64,000 nt of DNA from Ailanthus altissimus (lineage: Eukaryota; Streptophyta; Magnoliopsida; Sapindales; Simaroubaceae): positions 8,804,001 to 8,868,000 of the forward strand of contig OX327702.1 in assembly GCA_946807835.1 (NCBI GenBank). Direction: 5' to 3'. The notes under the pieces are model-generated. The model was given only the letters and a program-made list of their open reading frames with translations, made no database searches and was not told where the DNA came from. Shown one piece after another: positions 47,895 through 58,639 of this stretch (position 1 is its first letter; each line of letters starts with the position of its first letter). The position numbers and the translations under genes were made by a program.

Positions 47895-48265
47895 TAGGAC
47901 TCAAAGAAGATTTACATCGTGGCAAACTGTGGGTTGAGGTTGACAAGGTAATCATTATAGCTAAAGAATTTATTTTTTTATTATACCTTATTAAATTTAT
48001 GTAAAATGTCCAATTTTATGTGGGTTTATATTCTTGTTAACTATAAATGTGAGCATTGGATTGTGACTTAAGGATTTACACACTAGAAGATCACTAACTA
48101 TGATTCTAGCATTAATAGATATGCTAACAACATGCTAAAAGCTCATATTGGTCCTTTATCATTCTTATGCTACACTATCTCCAGTCATGCAGATTTTTAT
48201 AATCTTAAGAGGGATGCTATTTTAGATTTATCGCCTTCCAATGTCATTAAGTTAAATGAGGGTAT
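47895..48265 (+). pseudogene. Ulp1-type (C48) cysteine protease remnant
   Basis: Two plus-strand blocks look like the catalytic-His region of Ulp1/SENP proteases carried by plant transposons. The first (47905-47948) reads KEDLHRGKLWVEVDK and is followed by a splice-donor-like GTAATC. The second (48023-48260) reads VYILVNYKCEHWIV, then KITNYDSSINRYANN, then HIGPLSFL and ADFYNLKRD. His-Trp preceded by Val-Asn and followed 20-25 residues later by YDS are hallmarks of the family. Stops are present and no acceptor AG precedes the second block. The rest of the domain was not found. It is probably part of a dead MULE or CACTA element. Confidence 0.5.
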
Positions 48266-48689
48266 GCATTAATAAATCATGCAAATTATAAAATTGTGGA
48301 GTGTTTTATTGTATGGTTTTTAAGTATCTGATGTTTGGTCGAATCCTATATTTTAGACATGAGATTGGTCTTTTTTTTTTTTAAACAGAAGATGACCATA
48401 GATTTTTAGACCTATGCCTTAAAATAGATGTAATACATTTTTTTTTACTTTACAAATTAATTTTAAAGTGGAAAATAAAATGAATGTTCATTATAATTTT
48501 AGCAATGAAATTTTAAAACAATATTAAATAGTAGCTAAATAAAAAATAAGAAATGACAAATCACATTAAATTTCAATTTCAATTTCAATTATACAAAGAT
48601 AAATAACAATAAAAAGTAACAAAATACAATAGCAGGCAATATCAATTGCTACATATAGCAATATGGTCTTGACAAGTCTGGCAATTATT

Positions 48690-49870
48690 CTTGGGATGTC
48701 GGTTTATCTCAGTTCACAACCAAGCTTATTAGGTGTATGCATGTGGTATACGTGTCCATTTTAAAATTCATATACATAAGCGTCTAATACATACATATAC
48801 AAATCATAAATGCAATGGAAGCTAGAAATCAAATTTCTTAAAATAAACGCAATAAATTTTATTCATTACACTAATGAACAAAATATAAAACATATTAATC
48901 AAATTAAAACTAATGGTAGAGAATATCACGCGTCAAGCCTTTGGAATGGATTTATAATTGGAATACCTCATGAAGTCTACCTGTTGGCAGTTCTAGGACT
49001 CAACATAGTGGGCTTGAGTTGCTAGAACAACAACCTATATATTTTCAGCACCGATGTAACACTTAAACCGTTAGATTAACTCTTAATCCCCCATAGCCTA
49101 ATACTTAGACTATATTCATTTTGTTCTTGATGTATTCAACACTTAAATTCATCAAAACAAACAATTCAAGTGCAACAATAATGGCCATATGTTTAGGAGA
49201 AGAAGATGAATAGCAAAATAATTTTTGCTATTAAGTTTTTCTTGTTTTTAACACTTAAAAACTCAAAACAAAAATAATTTTCATTGCCTTCAAAATTGGT
49301 GGCCATCTTGTTTTTACTTCAAAGAAGAAAATGAAAATCATTTTTCATCTTCTTCTTTCTCTATGACCGAGAGCCAACTTAGCTCTCATTCTTCTCTTCC
49401 ATGCTTTTCCTAAATACTAAAAAAATTGTAAAGGAAACCATTACAATTATAATGGCTAGCCACTTTGTTTCAATCATCCAAAATAAATTCCAAAGACTAC
49501 TCTAATTGTCATGGCCAGCCATACCTTTTATTTTAGCCTTAATTATATTGTTTGTTGCAAAGGCAAAGATAATTGGATGCCAACCATCCACACCAATCAT
49601 GGTTTGCCACTTCTTACATTTAATATTCATCAAATGAATATGTAAATATAATAATAATAAGAAATATCTAAACTTTTGATTAATATATTATTATTAAATA
49701 AATTTAATTTATCAAATAAATCAATTTTGTGTCCAACAATTGTACAAAATGTAATGGACGGCCATGCATGTTTTGTGACATGAAAATTTTCATTCAAGTC
49801 TTCAAGGTTTCATTTAAGTTTCTTTATAAGCAACATTTACCTTAATTAATTATTTATTTAATAAAATTGA
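48690..49870 (-). mobile_element. Copia-type LTR, partial (copy A)
   Basis: Closely collinear with 55620-56740 (copy C): shared words include 'attaggtgtatgcat', 'atacatacata', 'taatggtagagaatatca', 'atacctcatgaagtctacc', 'ggattaactcttaatccc', 'gtggccatcttgtttttac' and 'gtgacatgaaaattttc'. It is the 3'-proximal part of a minus-strand LTR, and similarity stops at about 49870. The plus-strand open frame at 48810-49025 lies in it and is not a gene. Confidence 0.8.
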
Positions 49871-49899
49871 ATATCTATAGTTAGTTACAATGCAGTGGG

Positions 49900-52840
49900 A
49901 TAAGATCCACCACTAAGCTTGAAACTATTTTAAACTTTGCAACTAACTTGAATATCCATAGTGCTTCTTTTGTAGTCTTCTCAAGCTGCAACTAATTTTT
50001 TCTCCAATGGAGAATTAGCTACGGACATCTAAATTGCACATTTTCAACCAGCTCTTGTACCATTGAGGAAGAACATAAAATTACATGTAGACTTTCTACT
50101 ATCTGGGTCAGACAATAAGTCTGAATATGTGTATTCCTTCACTTGTAAGAAACTTTCTTCATAATTAGAAACTTATTATCTATACCTTTAAGGTATATTA
50201 GATATATTTCATAACCATCTGATGGTCAGGCTTGGATCCAACCGATACCAGCTCATAACTCTTGGAGCCATTCAAATCCAGTTGTCGTACATAACATGAC
50301 ATGCATCAAGCTACTTCTAGCTGATGCATATTATAAGTTGGACATTCCAACTCTTTCATTTTCTACTCGAGGACACTTCCTCTTAAAATGATGAATGCTA
50401 TATTTGAAGTGTACATTAACTGTCTCGCAGTTAATTAAGTTGTACCCTTTCAGGACTTAGTCTATATACGATAATTTAGAGAGTCCTATCAGCCTCCTAA
50501 CTTTATCTCCATAAACTCTAATAGAAGATCTCTGTAAAATATTTTATGGAAAAGTTCTTATTTTGATAACACTTATCTGATTGACTTGCAATACACCAAC
50601 GTCATTTTTAACATTAAGTATATTTTTCATGTGGAGAATCAGATAGATAACCATGCTCTCACTGTCCTTCCTGAACACACACACTTTCTCTTCATTACTA
50701 ATGAAATCAGACTTTCTAATTTCATCATTTAAACGAAAATACTAGCTTCGGAAGACTGTTTAAGTCTAGAAAAGGACTTTTTAGTTTACACACTAGATTA
50801 GAAATTAGGTTGGATGTAAAACCTTTAAGCAACTCTATGCATATCTCTAGCTTGAAATATGTATTCCAGAACACCGTCTTTACATCCATCGACTAGACTT
50901 CAAAATCTTATTATACGACAATAGCCAACAGAATCTAAATTTACTTTAGCATGATTACTGATAAGAAGGTTTCCTCATTATCGATCTCAGATCTATGACT
51001 ATAACCTTTCCTTACTAGTTGGGCCTTGAAGGTCGATAACTTTAAGTGTCTATGCTTCCGCTGCGTAAGCTCTTTTACAACAACTAGGAACAATTCCTAT
51101 ATGAAGCACAACCAAATGCTAGACTTGACTGTCATGTATAGAGTGAATTTCAGATTCTATGACTTCTTGCCATTTTCCCAAAATGATATCAAACATCACC
51201 TCTCTATAAGTCAAAAGATCCTTTTTTTCAACTAAGAAAACATCAAGGGCGCCTTCAAGCATCAATTATACCTAAATGGTGACCTTGATATCTTATTAGA
51301 ACTATAAAGAGAGTGTGTTCTCGATATATCACTTTTTAAACATTATGATTTCATCGTTGGTTCATATTCTTTCTGATTGACTTCAACAAGTACAATCATT
51401 CTACAATTCTCACTATTCAAGAGAAACTCTTTCTCATGGGAGATGTTGTTATGAGCAACAAACATGATTCGTTACTCTGGATCATAGAATTAGTGTCCAA
51501 TGAACCGACACTTGTACCCTTTGAGTGCATGTATATTCTATTGCATAACTCTTATGTGAACAGAACAATCCCGGGACTTAACAACTTAAGAATTAGCTCC
51601 ATTTAATCTATATCTCATATAGAGTAGAAGGAACTAGTTTTGGTGGAACTACGTTCAATAAGTCAGGAGTAGTTTCTTAGAGCATAATTCCATAAATATT
51701 AGAGAAGATCAGTGAAGCTCAACATCAATTAGATTGTATCATATAAAGTCTGATTCCTCTATTCCTTAAACACTTTTGTGTTGAGGAATATCTGGAAGAC
51801 CATGCTAAGCGAGAATTGAATTCTCCCTCAAATATTTTATGAATATACTGTTTATGTATAAGAAGCCTCGATCTGATCGAAGGCATATATAAAAGGTTTA
51901 TATCTTTACTTCTTAGTCAAAAAGCCTTTGAACACTTCAAAAGTTTTCAACCTATATTTCCTAGAAACATATGTCTGTATAATGACAAATCATTATCCAA
52001 ATTATAAAGTATTGAAATTCACCTATAAAAGTATGATTTATTGGACTGAACACATCATATATACCAGTTCCAATAAATCAGTGGCCTAGTGTCCAACACT
52101 TACACTAAGATTCGGTCATCTTTCCTTGAATTTAGAGTTCATAAATTGGTTAAGATTCTATAGTCAAATCAAGTATCTGACCATGCTTAACTAGATAGGA
52201 TAGTTGTCTCACGACTACATAACCTAATCTTATGTGCCACCATTCATCATTATTCAATAACTTATAGATATGATAAGGGCAGACGGTATCCCATACCCCT
52301 GCACTGACAACATCATATGCTATTGAAACATCTATATTTTGTAAACAGTTATCTAAGGGATTAATTTATTCTCAGTTAAGGTTTTTTGAACATTAACATT
52401 AACTATTCAAAACTTATCACAGTGGAAACAATTTCCATTGTAACGATTCTCTAATAGTGGATAAGATATATCAAATATATCTAAGTAATTTAGAATCTAG
52501 AACTATTCATAGATTTTAAAACAAGTCTTTTATAACTCTCGGTACCGTTTATTTAATATGCATTGATGAAGTGTATTAACGGATTGCTCATACTTATCTT
52601 ATCTTATATAAGAAAAGCATCTTATCTCTATAAGACGATTTAAGAGATATGTAGTGGAACATTTCTAATCGTTAATAATAACGCTTTAGATCATGAGTAT
52701 ATGATTTATACATTTTAATCTAAAAGCGTCTTCCCACTGCTTTACATAATCCTGATAATCTCTCGAACAAGATAATGACAGTTTAAACTCTTTAAACTAT
52801 ACAGTAGGAAGTAGATCCTATTGGCATTTACTCCAACCGC
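49900..52840 (-). pseudogene. Ty1/copia pol remnant (RNase H recognisable)
   Basis: On the minus strand at 50135-49920 the RNase H end of a copia polyprotein is recognisable: YTYSDLLSDPDSRKST, then FFLNGTRAG and LVAA followed by EDYK, with stops. Between 50200 and 52840 the strand carries the length and position expected for reverse transcriptase, integrase and gag, but the sequence is too decayed for me to place individual domains with confidence. It lies between LTR copy A (left) and LTR copy B (right), both in the same minus orientation. Confidence 0.6.
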
Positions 52841-53157
52841 ACACTGTAGCGATCTAGGCTTTTGTAAACCCAACAAGTAGAAAACTCTTATCAATTGCAT
52901 CTCATGCAACTCTTGCTCCTGATCCTAAATACACCTTATCTGCATACTGTAGCGATATAGGGTAAGTGTATTCCAGATTAACTTGTCAATGATCAAATAT
53001 ATGCTACTGGTATTACCCGTACACTGTAGTGATCTAAGGCAATACTTTCGCATATATTTGCCTCATCTCATGTTTAACCGACATAGTTTAAATCACACAG
53101 ACCAATTTTTCTACATTGTAGCGATCTTGGGAAAGACCGATATGATTCAGCTAACTA
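52814..53157. repeat. Array of four hairpins with a conserved core
   Basis: Core sequences like CACTGTAGCGATCTA lie at 52840-52856, 52943-52959, 53020-53036 and 53112-53127 (spacing 103, 77, 92). Each core is flanked by imperfect inverted arms that differ between units. In unit 3, CAAATATATGC...TATTACC on the left pairs with GGCAATA...GCATATATTTG on the right. In unit 2, AATACACCTTATC pairs with GGGTAAGTGTATT. In unit 1, TTGGCATTTAC...CC pairs with GG...GTAAACCCAA. Unit 4 is weaker (ATAGTT...AATCA against TGATT...AACTAT). The array lies just inside the end of LTR copy B on the minus strand, where an element's leader would be. Confidence 0.8.
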
Positions 53158-53165
53158 TCAGCGTA

Positions 53166-55052
53166 GTCGGATCTTAGACACGTGGGTGTATGCATGTGCA
53201 ATTATGTCTATTGCCTAACGCAGAGAAAATATAAATTTTACAATAAACATAATAAATAAATATATTAATCACATTAATATATTTATAAAGTTAAAGAGCT
53301 CACCAAACGTGTAACGTTATACACGTGGTTTTCTTGGAGTCCGCATAGAGACCAACTCGCGTGCAGTTCTAGTCACCAATTCGGTGGGCTTCATGAGCTA
53401 GAACAGTAGCTCTATATTCAGCCTGGGATTAACTCTTAATCCCCAAAATGGCCGGGAGTGAATTTTTATCCTTTTCTCTAAAAGAATAAGAAATGGAGAG
53501 TTGAAGCAATTCAGAAGTGCTCCAATTAGAAATGGAAAGAAAATGAAACAATTTCATTTTCTCTCCCCTTTTTTTTTTCTCTTCTTTCTTTCTTCCTCCT
53601 CTTCCTTTCTCCCCCATTTCTTCTTCTATTCTCTCCCTCGGCCGTTTGGCCTTATCTTGCTTCTCTTCTCTTTCTTTTGCTTTATATATATATAATATAA
53701 ATAATAATAATATAATAATATATAAAAAGAAAGATATTTTGATTATTTAACTATTAAATAATCAAACTAAAAAATGACTATTTTGCCCCTTATGAATAGT
53801 TACCAAGTTCACCCTCTAGTAGGTCCCACCAAATCCCACACTTGGATAAACTCAACTGAGAGTCTACAATATGCTACGTGTTATAATACAATTAGTAAAT
53901 AACATTTATTAACTAATTGTTGTATTTTACACTTAAATACAGATACGTACGCATTCCTGTAGAAGTGCTGAATATTGCTGGATTAAACAATTTAATCCGG
54001 CACGCTGCCCCAGTGCACAACAAGTATACTCCATATCGCGGGACTCTTTAGGTCCTACGCCTAATTCGTCAAATGGAACTATTCCATGAGTCTGTGAGTA
54101 ATGCCCCACGCGCACATCACGGATATACAAATCAGCGCATTGAACCATACAAGCTGAGGTTATAATGCATACGTATAGTCTTTCCATCATGATATCCTGG
54201 ATGTACGAGGATATAGATTATCACCGTCAAATTCCCTTGTGCTCATCCATATCTTATCTCCAGACCTGTATCTCACTGAACAATATGCGCAAACTGCTTT
54301 ACCATATTATTCTACCCTGACAGAACTCTTTCCCAGGATTGATACTTGTGGTCACAAGATTTTTTGAGATACAGTCTTGAAGCATCTGGATATCAAAATC
54401 CCTATAAGAGTTGATGGATCCCGTATCTATATACACCAGACTCCATAAGCATAGGACCATACCCAGCGGTCACACCATAAAAGGTTTGTGACATGCGTAG
54501 AACCAAAGTATGGTGGATCACTTATAAGCCCACCGTGGCACTCAGGTCAAAGGACCACGTATACTACTCAACTCGAGAGGACCCTTTGTTGACAGCTTAT
54601 ATAGGATGTCTATTGGAGGCCCTCGTGAGTCTGTCCTATATCCAGTCCTAACTAGATACTCATATGTCAATACGAGCTCCAAGCTCACAGTCGGTCATGA
54701 ACGATCATCTATACCCGATAAGTACGACATATGCTGATATATATATAATGGTATCCACCGACAGACCCGCATCGACAGAAATAGATCAGGGATAATTATT
54801 CGAGAACATACTTACGTTACTTGTATTTCTTGGCACCTGATTGCAACTCTTGCAACTATGCAGTTACTAGTATACTCCCAGGTCTATGTCCCATTATAGA
54901 CAAGGCTCCAATCTTTCGGATCTATAATGTATGTAATGTTACATGCATAATACCATATAAATTGGTATTAGCGATTTAATGAGAATGTACACTTGTATAA
55001 ATACATAAGTATATGTACATTCAGTGATGGCACGTAAGCATCGACCCTAACA
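53166..55052 (-). mobile_element. Copia-type LTR (copy B)
   Basis: On the minus strand it starts TGTTAGGGTCGATGCTTACG at 55052. It shares layout with copies C and D: 'acgtgccat', 'gtacattca', 'ccatacccag', 'ggtcacaccat', 'gtggatcactta', 'actcaggtcaaagg', 'catacaagctgaggt' and 'tgaactattcca'-type words. The left end is uncertain, placed near 'cttagacacgtgg' (53175), because no TG terminus or target duplication could be found. A CT-rich tract lies at 53555-53680. Open frames at 53429-54190 are by-products. Confidence 0.7.
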
Positions 55053-55592
55053 CTAACACTAACACCAACACCGTATTAACAAGACAAATCATCAATAAAA
55101 TACTATCTCATAATATAATATTATTTAATCTGATTATGAGAGATTTTTACTCAAAGACTTAATCCTCATCTCATGAAGAGATAATTCTCAATTAAATATT
55201 AATTTATGTATTAGCACAATTATCCTCCACTAGTAAGGCTCTCATTGTGTTTACCAACACAAAAAAATGATCCCGGTTTATAATACAACCTAATAACTCT
55301 TATCATTGTATCCACAAACCCCCACATGATTAAAATAATATTTTAAACAATTCAAAATATAATTAGAGTGAGTGTCGTCGATGCTACGGTGCTGGGTTCA
55401 CTGTATGGCAGCACTGGAGAGGGCATAGTCCCTGGTTTCGCGGTGCCTCGGCGGTGAGCACTTATGGCCGTGGCACTCCAGTGCTCTATACCTTCTGTAT
55501 ACCCATTTCAACAACTTGAAATGCATCTTTTGAGCCCCGAAAAATCACCAAAGCAATTTTACACTCAAATACACCCAATTAGCACTACCAAA
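55053..55592 (-). mobile_element. Copia element leader with GC-rich cluster
   Basis: Between the primer-binding site of copy C and the start of copy B lies about 540 bp of noncoding element interior. It holds a GC-rich cluster at 55375-55490 ('gctacggtgctgggt', 'gcggtgcctcggcggtgagc', 'ccgtggcactccagtgct'). A TAACAC-type short repeat abuts copy B at 55050-55075. Confidence 0.55.
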
Positions 55593-55605
55593 CGCTCTAA
55601 TACCA
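55593..55605 (-). other. Primer-binding site, initiator tRNA-Met type
   Basis: The minus strand reads TGGTATTAGAGCG immediately after LTR copy C. It differs by one base from TGGTATCAGAGC, the usual copia site complementary to initiator tRNA-Met. This fixes the family as Ty1/copia and the orientation as minus. Confidence 0.8.
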
Positions 55606-58337
55606 TTTCTTAGGGTACCGATTTATCTTGTTTCACAACCTAAACCTATTAGGTGTATGCATTTGGTATACATGTCTATTTTAAAATTCATATACATATG
55701 CATCTAATACATACATACAAATCATAAATGCAACGGAAGTTGGAAATCAAATTTCCTAAAATAAACACATTAATTTTATTTATTACACTAATGAACAAAA
55801 TATAAAACATATTAGTCAAATTAATACTAATGGTAGAGAATATCATTGGAATACCTCATGAAGTCTACCCGTTGGCAGTTCTAAGACTTAACATGGTAGG
55901 TTTGAGTTGTTAGAACAACAACCTATATATTTTCAGCACCGGTTTAACACTTTAACCGTTGGATTAACTCTTAATCCCATAGCCTCCCACTTAGACTATA
56001 TTCATTTTGTTCTTGATGTATTTAACACTTAAATTCATCAAAACAAATAATTTAAATGCAACAATAATGGCCATATGTTTAGGAGAAGAAGATGAATAGC
56101 AAAACAATTTTTGCTATTAAGTTTTTCTTGTTTTTAACACTTAAAAACTCAAAGCAAAAACAATTTTTCTTACCTTCAAAATTGGTGGCCATCTTGTTTT
56201 TACTTCAAAGAAGAAAATGAAAACCATTTTTCATCTTCTTCTTTCTCCATTACCGAGAACCAACTTAGCTCTCATTCTTCTCATCCATGCTTTTCCTAAA
56301 GACAAAAAAAAATGTAAAGGAAACCATTACAATTATAATGGCCGGCCACTTTGTTTCAATCATCCAAAATAAATTCCAAAGACTACTCTAATTGTCATGG
56401 CCGGCCACACCTTTTATTTTGGCCTTAATTATAGTGTTTGTTGCAAAGACAAAGATAATTTGATGCCAACCACCCACACTAATCATAGTTTGCCACTTCT
56501 TGCAATTAATATTCATCAAACGAATATATAAATGTAATAATAATAGAAAATATTTAAGCTTTTGATTAATTTATTATTATTAAATAAAATTAAATTTATC
56601 AAATAAACCAATTTTGTGTCCAAAAATTGGACAAAATGTAATGGACCATGTATGTTTTGTGACATGAAAATTTTCATTCAAGTCCTCAAGGTTTCATTTA
56701 AGTTTCCTTATAAGCAACATTTACTTTAATTTAATTATTTGCTTAATAAAATCTCATTTTATTTAGCAATTAAGTCATCAATAAATATTTACTTTATTAA
56801 TTTAACCATGAGTTAACAATTAACTTTAGTCAAATTACTAATCACTTAACTCTTAAGTGAGAACAAATATTTATTTTATTTAACACTTAAATAATCAATT
56901 AAGAAAAATAACCCTTAAGTTTTAATTAACCCAACACGGGTCCCACCTTACCCAATACTTGAGTCAATTTAACCAAAGGCTCATAATGTGCCACGTGTTA
57001 CTATTTAATTAGTCAATAACAATTATTAACTAATTATTGTACTTAACACTTAAGTATTGACACGCGTGCATCCAGAGGTTCTTCAAACAAATATTCAGTT
57101 CAGTTGGAAATTACTAGATTGAACAATTCAATCCAGTATGCTGTTCTAGTGTGCAACGAGTACACTTCATATTGCGGGACTCTCTAGGTCCATGCACGAT
57201 TTGTCAAATTGAACTATTCCATAAGTCTGTGATCGATGCCTCACGTATACATCACAGATATTACAAATTAGCGCGTTAGACCATACAAGCTGAGGTCACA
57301 ACGCATACATATAATTCTTCATCAAGTATATCCTGGATGTGCAAGGATATAGATTAACACCGTCAAATCCCCGTATCCTTATCCATGAGCTTATCTCCAA
57401 ATTTGTATTTTTTAAGAACAATATACATAAATACTTTTGCCATATTGTTCAACCCTTTAGAAAACACCTTTCCCGGGTTAGTACTCGTGGCCATGAGATT
57501 TACTTAAATATAATTTTAGAGCATCTGGATATACAACTCTCCTATGAGAGCTGATAGATCATACATTAGTACACACTGGACTCCATAAGCATTGGACCAT
57601 ACCCAGCAACACCCAACAGTCACACCATGAAAGGTCTGTGACATGCATGGAACTAAAGTATAGTGGATCACTTACAAGTCCACCGTGACACTCAGGTCAA
57701 AGGGCTACGTATACTACTCAACTTGAGAAGACTCATTATTGACTGTTTCATAGGATGTCTATTGAGGTCCTCGTGAGTCTGTTCAATATTCAATCCTGAC
57801 TGAATACCCATATGCATATACGAGCTTCCAGTAAGCCCATGGTCGGCTAAGAACAACCATCTATACCATATAGATATAGCATACACTAATCTATATAAAA
57901 TGAATCCAACGATAAACCCGCATTAATGAAACATATTAGGAACATAGTTTTTTAGGACATACTTGCATAATGACATCTCCTAGCACTTATTGTAACTCTT
58001 TGCAACTATGTCATTATTGGTATACCTTTAGGTCTTTATCTCATTACAGACAAGAATCTAATCTTTTAGATCTGGCTGAGTGTTATAACTTGCTAACGTT
58101 TAGCAGTGCTAACTGTTAGCATAAATATAACACTCAACTTTGCTAATTCTTAGCATTATTCTAAACTCATTTAGACCAGATCTGAACTCTTTCAGATCAT
58201 ACAATATCTGTAATGAAACAAGCATTGCACCATGTATTTATATTGTATTAACGATTATATGAAATATTTACTTTATAAATATTAAATAATTTAATATTCA
58301 TAAGTATTAGAATGGCATGTAAGCACTAACTCTAACA
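55606..58337 (-). mobile_element. Copia-type 5' LTR (copy C)
   Basis: On the minus strand it starts TGTTAGAGTTAGTGCTTAC at 58337 and ends just before the primer-binding site, giving about 2.7 kb. It contains a block of repeated GCTAA/TTAGC words (58085-58165) that is also present in copy D but not in copy B, so C and D form one subfamily. The AT-rich middle (56750-57060) carries TTAAC-rich sequence. Open frames at 57339-57886 are by-products. Confidence 0.75.
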
Positions 58338-58639
58338 GTTATGTCCATGCTGTTTATAGAGATTGGATATATTCTTTATCGGTTCCTCTTCTTGCGATGG
58401 AATCTTCTTCTTCCGACACCTCCCTAATTATTAACTTGCTATAAAAGGCTAGATTTCAACATCTCTCAACTCATTTGGAACTAACTAATCTAACAGATGG
58501 CTAATAAGGTTGACTAACTTACTATATGTACGAAATAAGCACTTAGACATGTATAAAAGTGAACAAGACCTTAATACTGTAATCTAGTATGTCTACATAC
58601 TACAATATACCTTTGTCTGTATACATTGTTACCCCAAGT

